Below, piece by piece: positions 49,484-58,044 of a stretch of DNA of 64,000 nucleotides (position 1 is the first letter of the stretch; each line of letters starts with the position of its first letter). A program made the translations under genes and the position numbers. Origin of the DNA: DASXUL01 sp036504855 (GTDB lineage Bacteria > Armatimonadota > DTGP01 > JAKQQT01); the NCBI GenBank assembly GCA_036504855.1, contig DASXUL010000035.1:1-64000 (forward strand), read 5' to 3'. The notes under the pieces were generated by a model. That model was not told the DNA's origin. It saw only the letters and a list, made by a program, of their open reading frames with translations, and did no database searches.

Positions 49484-50270
49484 ATCTCTTCCGGCGGCGC
49501 AGCAGGGGGAGGGCGCCGAAGAACAGCAGGCAGAGCGTGGCGGGCTCCGGCACGACGCCGGTGGTTCCGATCTGCCCGCGGTAGGCCAGCGACAGGATTC
49601 TGCCGCTGGCGTCCAGGTCCACAACGTTCATCCCGCCTGTCTGCGTGAAGACATTGTGGGAGGCGTTGCCGTTCACGTCCAGGTTGGTGAGGCCCAGGCC
49701 GGCGCCGAAGGCGGTGACGGTGTTGCCTACCTCGCTCTGATCCACCGGGTTGCTCGTCACGATGAACGGAAGGAACCCGAACAGGTTCGTGGTGGCGAAA
49801 CTGGCGTCATTCGGCGTTTCCGCCAGGGCCACGAGGCCGCCTCCGGCGTTCAGGTAGTCGATCAGATCGGTGGTGCGCGCGTTCACCGCGTCCAGCTCGG
49901 CCTGGGTGAGGTTACCGCCGAACGAAGACGGCAGCAGCACCGCCGAGTAGCTCGCCAGGTTCGCCGTGGCGAACTGGGCGGCGTTCAGTTCCGTGTACGT
50001 CACGCCGGCCGCGTTGAGGCCCTGCGTGGAGTTCACGTGCCCACCCAGCACGGGCGTGGACTCATCGTGGATATACAGAAGCGGCAGGGCGCTGCCGTTC
50101 TTCGCGTAGCTGATCCCGGTGTTCAAGAGCGTCTGGGCTCCCGCGGTGTTGCCGCCCAGCACGGAATGGAAATCGGGGTCATGCCCCGTGATGAAGATGG
50201 AGCCGGCGTGAACCGGCGCGCAGAGGACCATCGCACACGCTCCAATGGCCACGAGCAGCGGTGTTCTCAT
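49482..50270 (-). CDS. PEP-CTERM exported protein
   Basis: A 262-residue exported protein with signal peptide (LLVAIGACAMVLCAPVHAG) and a C-terminal PEP-CTERM sorting signal: VPEPATLCLLFFGALPLL then RRRKR. The middle part has a Rossmann-like, GATase-like pattern (SYSAVLLPSSFGGNLTQAELDAVN, DYLNAGGGLVALAE) reminiscent of intracellular amidase-like domains on secreted proteins. It is expected to be processed by an exosortase (not in the window) during export to the surface. GGGAGG precedes its start. It is bracketed by two near-identical palindromes that also supply its stop codon. Confidence 0.9.
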   Translation of the reverse strand: MRTPLLVAIGACAMVLCAPVHAGSIFITGHDPDFHSVLGGNTAGAQTLLNTGISYAKNGSALPLLYIHDESTPVLGGHVNSTQGLNAAGVTYTELNAAQFATANLASYSAVLLPSSFGGNLTQAELDAVNARTTDLIDYLNAGGGLVALAETPNDASFATTNLFGFLPFIVTSNPVDQSEVGNTVTAFGAGLGLTNLDVNGNASHNVFTQTGGMNVVDLDASGRILSLAYRGQIGTTGVVPEPATLCLLFFGALPLLRRRKR

Positions 50271-50357
50271 CGGACCTTACCTCCCTTGTGTTCACCGCGG
50301 CATCCCGTTGCGGTGATGCCCTACGCGTGCAAAATGCGTGCCGGATGGGGAGAATAC

Positions 50358-50484
50358 AGTAATCAGCAATCAGCAATCAGCATTCAGCATTCAGCCCGGA
50401 GGCTCTGATCCATGAGACCAGCTATCTCATGGATCAGAGCCTCCGGGCTGAATGCCGGATGCCGAATCCTGAATGCTGACCGCT
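50358..50484. repeat. Heptamer-repeat palindrome, copy B flanking the PEP-CTERM gene
   Basis: The left array (50358-50392) reads AGTAATC, AGCAATC, AGCAATC, AGCATTC, AGCATTC. The core arms 50393-50417 and 50425-50449 are identical to copy A, with loop CCAGCTA (one base different). The right array, read inversely, is AGCGGTC, AGCATTC, AGGATTC, GGCATCC, GGCATTC, exactly the left array of copy A. Its terminal TAG is the stop of the aldo/keto reductase (50483-50485). Confidence 0.95.
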
Positions 50485-51451
50485 ATTCCCCAAAGCCTTC
50501 GCGGTAGAGGTTGCGGATGCGCGCCAGGTCCGAGGGCGTGAGGGGCTCCAGGTCCGGGGCGGCGGCGAATTCCACGAGCTGCTCCTCGTTGTAGATGTTC
50601 GGGAGCACCGTGGTGACCTTCGGGTGGGCCAGGAGCCACTGAATGCTGGCTTGCCCGAGCGTCATGTTGTGCTCGCACTCCAGGAAGCGCAGGCTTTCCA
50701 CTTTGCGGATGCCTTCCAGGAGCCAGGAGCGCGGACGGTGGCGGCGGTGATCGTTCGGCTCGAACGTGGTTTCGGCCGTGTAGCGCCCTTCCAGCATCCC
50801 GGACGAATGGGGCACGCGGACCATGACGCCGCACGTGTCCGGAGCGTGGAGCACGAAGTCCTCGCCCGGGTACTGCTCCAGGATGTTGTAGATGATGTGG
50901 ATGGCGCTGATGGGTCGTTTCCCCAGGAAGGCCAGGCCGTCTTCCAACCATCCGTTGGCCGGGCCCATCGCGGCGCCCACATGGCGGACCTTTCCCTCCT
51001 GCTTCAGCGCCTCAACCGTCTCCCAGAGCTCGTCGTTGTAGGCTGCGTCGATGCGGGGGTTGTGAAGCTGCCAGAGGTCGATGTGGTCGGTATCCAGGCG
51101 CCGCAGGCTCTCCTCCAAGGCGAAGCGGACGAACCGGGGCGACCAATCGTGGGGGCGTTCCTGCTGGCCGCGTCGGTCGGTATTGTTGTAGAAGTCGTAT
51201 CCGAATTTGGTGGCGATGGTGATCTGGTCGCGATGGTCCTTCAACGCGCGGGCCAGAAACGTTTCGCCGTAGCCCTCACCGTAAGTATCCGCGGTGTCGT
51301 AGAAAGTGATGCCCAGGTCGAACGCCTTGCGGACGAGGCCGATGGCTTCTTCCTCGGACCGATCTCCCCACCATCCGGTGGTGAGAGTCCAGAGGCCGAA
51401 ACCGACCGCGGAGGCGGATAGGTCCGTGTTGCCGAAGCGCCGGATGCGCAT
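50483..51451 (-). CDS. Aldo/keto reductase
   Basis: A 322-residue NADPH-dependent oxidoreductase of the (beta/alpha)8 AKR family. The tetrad is visible: Asp in TFYDTADTYGEGYGE (with Tyr), Lys in IATKFGYD, His in WQLHNP. Later segments YNILEQYPGE, RVPHSSGMLEGRYT and GQASIQWLLAHPKVTTVLPN complete the fold. The substrate is unknown. The start at 51451 has GAGGAG; the longer frame reaches 51568. Its stop is part of heptamer element B. Confidence 0.93.
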   Translation of the reverse strand: MRIRRFGNTDLSASAVGFGLWTLTTGWWGDRSEEEAIGLVRKAFDLGITFYDTADTYGEGYGETFLARALKDHRDQITIATKFGYDFYNNTDRRGQQERPHDWSPRFVRFALEESLRRLDTDHIDLWQLHNPRIDAAYNDELWETVEALKQEGKVRHVGAAMGPANGWLEDGLAFLGKRPISAIHIIYNILEQYPGEDFVLHAPDTCGVMVRVPHSSGMLEGRYTAETTFEPNDHRRHRPRSWLLEGIRKVESLRFLECEHNMTLGQASIQWLLAHPKVTTVLPNIYNEEQLVEFAAAPDLEPLTPSDLARIRNLYREGFGE

Positions 51452-51727
51452 GCGAGTCTCCTCTTGGTGGTGAAGCAGGCTCGGCCGCGGTTGCCGGAAG
51501 TCAGTCATTGGTAGGCGCGCGGCGGCCCTTTGCCCGGCGCGAGAAGACGCCGGCGTCCATGGAAACACGATCCGCTCTCGAACAATTCCCGCTGGAGGTG
51601 GCGTTTCTGGGAGGCGTCCGGTAGAATGGCTACTAGAGGAGGAGCGATCGCGGCTCCTTTTCCCTGGCCAGCATCATCCAACCCCGGCGGCGCTGGGCGC
51701 CGCCAAGTCTCACCGAAGGAGACGCCC

Positions 51728-54700
51728 ATGCGTTACGTTGGTCTCAGGTTATTCGCGTGCCTTGCCGCACTGTCTGCCGCGGCGACGCTCTCTCGGGCCG
51801 CTGTCTCCGTCACAGAGGTGACGGGCGCCGGATCGGGAGCCCCGTATGTGATCTCGTATGTTTTGAATGCCGCCGCGACCAGCGGTTCCATCGACATCCT
51901 CAACGCATCGAGCCAGGTGGTCCGCACTCTGACGCTCTCCGGAGCCGCCCTCTCCAAAGGCGTGCACGTGGCGCCGTGGGATGGCAACGATGCGTCGAAC
52001 GCGCCGGCGCCGGGCGGTTTGTATCGTGCGCGCGTCAACGTGGCCGGCGCTGCCGTTCCGGCGGGCGGCCAGGTGCTGTGGGGCCCCATCGACATAGACC
52101 CCGCGGCCTCCACGCCCCCGTCCGAGTACGGGCTCTGCGTGAACAATAACCCTGGCAGCCCGTATCTGGGCCGCATCTACCCCACCTCCTACAGCAACGA
52201 TACCGTCTTCAGCTTCAAGGCGGACGGCACGTTGAACTTCGGCATCTCGTACAAGGACTTCAACGACAACAACGACCCGCTGCAGCCGCTGGGCGCAGGC
52301 ACCCGCGGTCCGTACGTGGGGCCTGATGACCGCCTCTATGTGGGCGTGCAGACAGACGCCAGCGTGGGCCTGGGCGTTGTGGCGGGGTACCTGGGAATGA
52401 ACCAGCTCGGCACGGACGTGAGCCGCGTGTTCGACTCGGCCAACCAGCAGCGCGCCCTCGTGGTTACCGGCGTAGCCGCTAATCGCCGGTTCTATTACAG
52501 CCAGAGCCCGTCGCGCGCCACGGCCGCCTCCGCGGGCGGCAGCGTGCACGTTCGTACGGAAGATGGCACGGATACCGCGATCCTCGACGCAACCACCGAC
52601 GCCACGCCGTTCGCCGGCAACCCGGACGGTATCGTGGTCCTAGACAGCAATACGGACCCGGTTGGGCATGCCAACAACACAACAGTCTACGTGCGCTTCG
52701 TGCTGGTCGGAACCGCCGGCGAGAGCAATGTCGTGAAATACGACAACGGCAGCGCCAACCCGGCGACCACGCCATACGTTCGAGATGCCGCCTTCAACGC
52801 TTCGGCCGCCCTCCCCGCTACCAGCGGACCCAACGGCCGCGGCCTGGCTATGGACAAGGACGGCAACCTCTGGGCCTGCGTGGCCGGACCGCTGGCATCG
52901 CGCGGCTACATCAAGCTGAGCAAATCCACCGGCGCCCAGATGGACAAGGTGAACGTGCCCAGCGGGCAAGGACAGCCGCAGTTCGTTGGAACTGACCTCG
53001 CCGGAAACGTCATCGGGTTGCAGACGCCTGAGGGCACAACCTCCGTCCGCGCCCGCTACATGACCATGTACGCCCCGCAGGGCGGCGCGGTCAGCAACAG
53101 CGCCACCAGCCAGGCCTTCACGGTTACCGCCGTCGTCCTTCCGCCCATCCACATCACCGCGGGACCGACTGTCTTCCCGAACGCAACCGGCGCTACCATC
53201 ACCTGGACCACCGACATTGCATCCACCTCGGAGGTCTCCTACGGCCCAACCGCGTCCGACCTCTCGAACGCCGCAACCGGCGCCGCGTCCACAACCAGCC
53301 ACTCCGTGGCCATCTCCGGCCTCACCAAGGTTACGCCGTACTTCTACCAGGTACGGTCGTCCGCGTCTGGCTACGCCTTCGCCCAGTCGTCCGTGCTCTC
53401 GTTTACGACCAAGGACGTGCTGGCGATCACCAACGTGCAGGCCGTCGCGTCGCAGACCAACGCAACCGTCACCTGGACCACGGACAAGCCAACGTCCTCC
53501 ACCGTGCTCTACGGCGTCACGCCGGACGCGCCGTCGCAGATGGCCGTGGGACCGGTGAACGCCCTGCAGCACAGCGTTCCCATCGAAGGACTCACCGCCG
53601 GGACGGCTTACTACTACGTTGTGGTATCTGGATCGGACGCAGCCGAGACGACGACCTCCACGGAGTACGCCTTCTCCACGCTGAACGCCTCCGGCCTGAA
53701 GGTCCGCTCCATGCGCGCCTTCGGAGACTTCAAGTTCGGGCTGATGGACGAGATCTTCCTGAACCCCACGGGTTTGACCCTAACCAAGAGCGCGCCGCCC
53801 AGCGGCGTGGATGACGCCGGGGTTACAGACCTTCCGGTTCACCGCCACGGCAATGCAACCGTAGCCTACGGCGGATACCTCTACGTCATCGGCGGTCGCG
53901 CCGGCAGTCCCAGCAACACCGTGTACATGGCGCCCATCAACGCAGATGCCACCGTGGGCGATTGGACGCTCACGTCTGCGCTGCCGGACGCGCTCGTGTA
54001 CCTGCAGCGCTCCGGATTCGGGTACAACGGCTACGTGTATGTGGTCGGCGGCGAAACATCTCCACCGAGCGGCGCCGTTATGCCGCAGCTCACGACGCTC
54101 TACGCGAAACAGAACCCGCTGGACGGAACCCTCGGCCCGTGGGCCGTGGCTGGGACCTTCCCGGACCCCTCGGGCGACGGGTCGGGCGGACGCGGATGGG
54201 GCAGCGTGGCGGCGTACAATGGCCGCGTCTACTTCGTGGGAGGTGAAGATACCAATCGAACCGCCGTCCGCGAAACCATGTTCGCCGACATCCACCCGAA
54301 TGGCACGCTCGGCGCCTGGACCGTTGCTACGGAGCTTCTACCAAACGCCGTGAAGGCGGGCGGACTGGCGGCCCACGCGGGCAAACTCGACTCGTGGGGC
54401 GGGACCTCCGACGGAAGTACGGCCTTGATGGATTACGAGGCCGCGCCGATCCTAACCACCGGCCAACTGGGACCATGGGCGACGAACGGCGGCGGACTGC
54501 TGCCCCTGCGGTTCGCGTTCGCCGGAACGATCACCCACGGGCACGCCCTGATGATTGGCGGCTCGGATGGAGTTGCCCTGAGTTCCGCCATCAGCTACAC
54601 CCCCGTTGCCGCGGACGGCACTTTGGGGGACTTCATTGACGCCGCCGCCACTTACACCCTGCCCGGCGCCACGCCGGTTCCGTTGCGCGACCTGGACGGC

Positions 54701-55255
54701 GCAGTCTGGCAGGATCGCTTCTATATCGCCGGCGGCCGCACCACCGACGGCAGCGCCGATATTGATAGCAACGCCGTCGGCCTCGCCGCCGCCATTACCT
54801 TCGCTTCCAGTAACTCGTACTCTCTGAAGGGGCGCTACGAGTCGCCGATCATCGACCTCGGCCAGTCCGAGGCGCTGAAGACGTTGGCTGTTACCGCTTC
54901 CGGATCCGGCGTGTCTCTGTCCACGCGGTTCGCGGGGGCAGACGGCGTCTTCTCGCCGTGGGCATCGGCCGCCGGCCTCAGCGTTACCTTCGCCGCGGGC
55001 TCATCCGCCCGCTACGTGCAATATGCCCTGTCGCTAACCTCCACCGGCTCCGCCGCGCCCACGGTTAGCGACGTCTCCCTCACCTACGGCACGCCGTTCG
55101 TGCCGTTCACATCGGCTGATGCCCTGAACGCGCTGAAGATCGCCGCCGGCCTCACGCTTTCCCAGCCCGCCGACATTCAGCGGCTGGACGTGGGCGTGGT
55201 CGACAACCAGATCACCCTCAGCGACGCAGTGAAGGTGCTGAAGTCGGTTCAGTAA
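51728..55255 (+). CDS. Giant secreted multidomain protein (FlgD-like, FN3-like, kelch-like, dockerin-like)
   Basis: A 1175-residue protein with signal peptide (LFACLAALSAAATLSRA). Residues ~25-115 look like a FlgD/FlgE-type Ig domain (GSIDILNASSQVVRTLTLSG, HVAPWDGND). Two fibronectin type III-like repeats lie near 480-660 (ATITWTTDIASTSEVSYGP and ATVTWTTDKPTSSTVLYG). Kelch-type repeats occupy ~700-1000 (GYLYVIGGRAGS, GYVYVVGGETS, GRVYFVGGEDTN). The last ~48 residues form the dockerin-like module DALNALKIAAGL..QRLDVG..ITLSDAVKVLK. It is probably surface-exposed, and its ligand is unknown. The start at 51728 follows GAAGGAGA. A candidate -10 box TAGAAT lies at 51622-51627. Confidence 0.85.
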   Translation: MRYVGLRLFACLAALSAAATLSRAAVSVTEVTGAGSGAPYVISYVLNAAATSGSIDILNASSQVVRTLTLSGAALSKGVHVAPWDGNDASNAPAPGGLYRARVNVAGAAVPAGGQVLWGPIDIDPAASTPPSEYGLCVNNNPGSPYLGRIYPTSYSNDTVFSFKADGTLNFGISYKDFNDNNDPLQPLGAGTRGPYVGPDDRLYVGVQTDASVGLGVVAGYLGMNQLGTDVSRVFDSANQQRALVVTGVAANRRFYYSQSPSRATAASAGGSVHVRTEDGTDTAILDATTDATPFAGNPDGIVVLDSNTDPVGHANNTTVYVRFVLVGTAGESNVVKYDNGSANPATTPYVRDAAFNASAALPATSGPNGRGLAMDKDGNLWACVAGPLASRGYIKLSKSTGAQMDKVNVPSGQGQPQFVGTDLAGNVIGLQTPEGTTSVRARYMTMYAPQGGAVSNSATSQAFTVTAVVLPPIHITAGPTVFPNATGATITWTTDIASTSEVSYGPTASDLSNAATGAASTTSHSVAISGLTKVTPYFYQVRSSASGYAFAQSSVLSFTTKDVLAITNVQAVASQTNATVTWTTDKPTSSTVLYGVTPDAPSQMAVGPVNALQHSVPIEGLTAGTAYYYVVVSGSDAAETTTSTEYAFSTLNASGLKVRSMRAFGDFKFGLMDEIFLNPTGLTLTKSAPPSGVDDAGVTDLPVHRHGNATVAYGGYLYVIGGRAGSPSNTVYMAPINADATVGDWTLTSALPDALVYLQRSGFGYNGYVYVVGGETSPPSGAVMPQLTTLYAKQNPLDGTLGPWAVAGTFPDPSGDGSGGRGWGSVAAYNGRVYFVGGEDTNRTAVRETMFADIHPNGTLGAWTVATELLPNAVKAGGLAAHAGKLDSWGGTSDGSTALMDYEAAPILTTGQLGPWATNGGGLLPLRFAFAGTITHGHALMIGGSDGVALSSAISYTPVAADGTLGDFIDAAATYTLPGATPVPLRDLDGAVWQDRFYIAGGRTTDGSADIDSNAVGLAAAITFASSNSYSLKGRYESPIIDLGQSEALKTLAVTASGSGVSLSTRFAGADGVFSPWASAAGLSVTFAAGSSARYVQYALSLTSTGSAAPTVSDVSLTYGTPFVPFTSADALNALKIAAGLTLSQPADIQRLDVGVVDNQITLSDAVKVLKSVQ

Positions 55256-55420
55256 GAGCGCCTAAAAGAATCTGGTCCGCGGCCCGAGGCCGAGCGAAAC
55301 GGGCAGGGGGCAGGAGGATCCGGCGTGTTCGATACCGCTGCCGTATCGGGCGCGCCGGTCCGACGAACCCCGTGCCCGTTGCAGCCGGCCGAAGCCCGGA
55401 GCAGATTCTGTTAGACGCTC
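55256..55420. repeat. Long imperfect hairpin with 19-base terminal inverted repeats
   Basis: GAGCGCCTAAAAGAATCTG (55256-55274) and CAGATTCTGTTAGACGCTC (55402-55420) are inverse with 17 of 19 matches. Inside, AACGGGCAGGGGG faces CCCCGTGCCCGTT, and GATCCGGCG/CGATAC face GTATCG/CGCCGGTC around a central loop CGCTGCC, so pairing extends through the whole 165 bases. It lies directly after the stop of the giant protein and before the convergent prepilin. A small mobile element (MITE-like) or a large bidirectional terminator are both possible. Confidence 0.65.
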
Positions 55421-55461
55421 TAGGGCGCTCACCCCCGGGCCGGCGCCGCCAGGGGAAACCA

Positions 55462-56205
55462 TCACGGCCGAGGGTTGTTCTGGTCGTACCACCAACTGCG
55501 TATGTCCACGGTATAGGTAAGGTGCCAGGCGGGCGTGCGGCGCTCAGCGTGACCGTCCAGGAAGAGGCAGTTCCAGGCGGGCGGTTCGTTCAGGTCGCGC
55601 AATTTGGGGTTGCGCGGGCTGTTGGCGTTGTGCCAGGAGAAATGCGCGTCCTTCAGCAGCACGATGTCCGTTGGGGTTTTCACCTGCGCCACGGCGAGCG
55701 GCGCCACGCGCTGTCGAACAGGGTCCCAGACCATCAGCAGATTGTAGTCGTAGCTCTGTCCCCGTGAGACGTAGCACGAAGGGGAATAGGTGGTTGTGGC
55801 AACCGTGAAAGTGCTGTTCCACCAACGGAAGCCCAGGTCGGCCGGGCACTTCCAGAGCTGATGGGGCGCTCGATCCGCCATGACAACATTCAGCCAGGGC
55901 GTTCCCGCGGTAGGGAGGCGCACCACGTCGCCCCAGTAGGAGTCCGCTCCAACGGGCATGTGGTCGTCGTTGTCTTCCGCATACCCCTGCATCACGATGC
56001 CAAGCTGACGCAGGTTCGAGAGGCACACCGAGTTGTTGGACCGCCACTTTGCCTTCGCGAACGTGGGGAAGAGGAGCGCTGCGAGAATGGCGATGATGGC
56101 GATCACCACGAGGAGCTCTATGAGCGTGAAGCCAGGCGAATGAGGGCTCCTCGACGCGCTCGCCGATACTCCTCCGCCTTGGGTTTCCCGGCGAACCTGC
56201 GTCAT
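55462..56205 (-). CDS. Type II secretion/type IV-like prepilin (DUF1559-like)
   Basis: A 247-residue pseudopilin-like protein. The leader is basic and ends in Gly before FTLIELLVVIAIIAILAALLFP, the prepilin peptidase site (G25-F26) and N-methylated helix. The next segment KAKWRSNNSVCLSNLRQLGIVMQGYAEDNDDHMP is typical of the many DUF1559-like/H-X9-DG proteins of Armatimonadota and Planctomycetota, and FLDGHAE near residue 217 matches the H-X9-DG-like motif. It is probably an exported surface protein. The start at 56205 has no clear ribosome binding site. Confidence 0.92.
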   Translation of the reverse strand: MTQVRRETQGGGVSASASRSPHSPGFTLIELLVVIAIIAILAALLFPTFAKAKWRSNNSVCLSNLRQLGIVMQGYAEDNDDHMPVGADSYWGDVVRLPTAGTPWLNVVMADRAPHQLWKCPADLGFRWWNSTFTVATTTYSPSCYVSRGQSYDYNLLMVWDPVRQRVAPLAVAQVKTPTDIVLLKDAHFSWHNANSPRNPKLRDLNEPPAWNCLFLDGHAERRTPAWHLTYTVDIRSWWYDQNNPRP

Positions 56206-56377
56206 GATGAAAATGGCTCACGCTCCCTGGGAGCGGTTTGGGAAGAGGCGCTGGTGATACGCTTTGAACGAGAGACCCCTGACGCCGCGCGCCGGGCGCG
56301 CACTGCCGAATCCGAAGGCGTCGCGAGTTCCGGAACTACCACCGAGTTAGACGCGCCCCACGCGAGGAGGTTTCACT

Positions 56378-57364
56378 GTGCGAGCATTTGCCCTGGCAAT
56401 CGCCCTCGCCGCCGGCGCGCACGCCGCCTTGCCCATCGGCCGGGTGGCGCGGCTCTCCATGGGTTATAGCGCACGGACCCTGCCAAAGTCCGCCCTAACC
56501 CCGCGTCACGTTGCTGCGGGCGGGCCCCCGCTGGCCATCGATCCCGTGCAGATGGACGGCGCCGACGCTCTGTTGACGCTGACGAACCGCCGGCAGCGCC
56601 CCATCCATGGCCGCCTGACGGGCGGGCGGGCGGCGTTGGCTGTGACGTTGAAAGCCGGCCAGGCGCAGACCGTGCGGCTGATCGCCGCGGGTTGGAAGGC
56701 GCATCCGGGCGTTTCCACCGTTGCGGCGCCGGTGACCTTTCGCGGCCGGGTGGGGGATACGCCCTGGAACGGGACGAAGACGCTGGAGTTCTTGCGGCCG
56801 GTCATCCCCATGAGCGAGCGGGAAGCCCCCACGGTGGAAATGCTGTTCGCCGCCTCGCCTACCTTCGAACTGAACCGCCCCGATCAGGTTTCGGGGCGCC
56901 GCGCGTGGACGCCGCGCAACCTCTCCGCGCGCGTGCAGTTGCTGCACGATGAAACCGGGCTGGCCATCCATTTCGACGTGCGAGACGACATCCAGCGCCA
57001 GACCCGCGCCGGCCGGGACATACGGCAGGAGGACAGCGTGGAGGTGGGCATTCAGGCGGGCGCCGGCAATAGCGCTCGCGTGCTCGTCTTCGGCTATGCG
57101 CTAACGCCACACGGCCCCGTCGCGGTTCGCTACCGGGGCGCCGGCGCCCCCGGCATGGTGGACGCCCGTCGCGTTGGAGACCACACGGTCTACGATGTGC
57201 GCATCGGCTGGCCGGACCTGGCGCCGCTCACCGGCGCCGTCGGCGAGCGCTTCCGCATGGATTTCGCCGCCATCGACAGCGACGGCCCCGGCCCGCCCGC
57301 GCGCATCGCCCTCACCCCCGACATGGACACCCCGTCTTGTTGGCTCACCTGGACCTTGGAGTGA
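56378..57364 (+). CDS. Secreted protein with CBM9/sugar-binding-like domain
   Basis: A 328-residue protein with a short signal peptide (LAIALAAGAHA). The second half (~160-328) has the CBM9/DOMON-like pattern: ARVQLLHDETGLAIHFDVRDD, QEDSVEVGIQAG, and YDVRIGWPDLAPLTGAVGERFRMDFAAID, common in carbohydrate-binding modules on secreted proteins. The first half contains beta-strand repeats. The start is GTG at 56378 with GAGGAGG upstream; no ATG alternative exists. It is divergent from the prepilin, and an octamer hairpin follows. Confidence 0.7.
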   Translation: MRAFALAIALAAGAHAALPIGRVARLSMGYSARTLPKSALTPRHVAAGGPPLAIDPVQMDGADALLTLTNRRQRPIHGRLTGGRAALAVTLKAGQAQTVRLIAAGWKAHPGVSTVAAPVTFRGRVGDTPWNGTKTLEFLRPVIPMSEREAPTVEMLFAASPTFELNRPDQVSGRRAWTPRNLSARVQLLHDETGLAIHFDVRDDIQRQTRAGRDIRQEDSVEVGIQAGAGNSARVLVFGYALTPHGPVAVRYRGAGAPGMVDARRVGDHTVYDVRIGWPDLAPLTGAVGERFRMDFAAIDSDGPGPPARIALTPDMDTPSCWLTWTLE

Positions 57365-57380
57365 ATGGAGCGCGGAAATG

Positions 57381-57442
57381 ACCACAGAGACACAGAGGCA
57401 CAGGGACTCCTTGGATTCTCTGTGCCTCTGTGTCGCTGTGGT
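57381..57442. repeat. Octamer-repeat inverted element (CCACAGAG type), copy 3
   Basis: Left units CCACAGAG, ACACAGAG and GCACAGGG (57382-57405) are inverted at about 57418-57441, read on the minus strand as CCACAGCG-ACACAGAG-GCACAGAG. It lies 17 bases after the CBM9-like gene stop and just before the stop of the convergent GyrI-like gene. It is the same family as the elements at 10221 and 10716, with G in place of A. Confidence 0.85.
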
Positions 57443-57459
57443 TGGTTCGTTCTGGACCG

Positions 57460-57918
57460 TTAGGCCTTTTTGACGGGGATGTAGATGTAGAACGTTTCGT
57501 TGGCGCCGGGCATGAACTCGGCGGGGTATAGCTCGAAGTCCGGGCCGCAGGCGTGCTCGTAGCCGGAGGTTGGGAACCACTCGCGGTTGATGTGGTCATG
57601 GGTCTTCATGATGTCGGCGAGACAGGGGACCATGAAGGCGGCATACGTCTGAGCCGGGATCTCGCGGGCGACCATGCCTTCCGGCACGCCATCGACGGAG
57701 GTCACGGGGAGCCCGGCGACATACTCGAAGGCGCCCGGCTCGAGGTCGGGGACCATCTGGCATACGCCGTACGCTTCGTGGGCGGTCACATTCCGGATCT
57801 CCTCGGCGCGGTGGAAGAACTGGCCCCACAGGGCAGGGATCTCGTTGTTTTCGTTCTTGCCGGCGTAGCGCATGCCGACGACCTGGAAGGCGTCGCGTTG
57901 AACGATCTCTGGCTGCAT
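57460..57918 (-). CDS. GyrI-like / AraC effector-binding domain protein
   Basis: A 152-residue protein of the GyrI-like small-molecule-binding fold: VQRDAFQVVGMRYAG at the N-terminus, IPALWGQFFHRAEEI near 30, YGVCQMVPDLEPGAFEYVAGLPV near 55-77, REIPAQTYAAFMVPC near 87, and NREWFPTSGYEHACGPDFELYP with the conserved acidic residue. It probably binds a ligand or acts as a stand-alone effector-binding protein. The start at 57918 has AGGAG; the longer frame to 57972 is not conserved. Confidence 0.9.
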   Translation of the reverse strand: MQPEIVQRDAFQVVGMRYAGKNENNEIPALWGQFFHRAEEIRNVTAHEAYGVCQMVPDLEPGAFEYVAGLPVTSVDGVPEGMVAREIPAQTYAAFMVPCLADIMKTHDHINREWFPTSGYEHACGPDFELYPAEFMPGANETFYIYIPVKKA

Positions 57919-58044
57919 CTTCCGTCTCCTTTCGGGGGTAGCGAACGCGTGTTCGCGTCCGCTGGGTTCCATGCTAGACCCCTCGATCCGGTCTTGGCAA
58001 GTTCGATCCGGCGTTCCGGAGGGAAACTCCCAGCCTTGGCGTCT

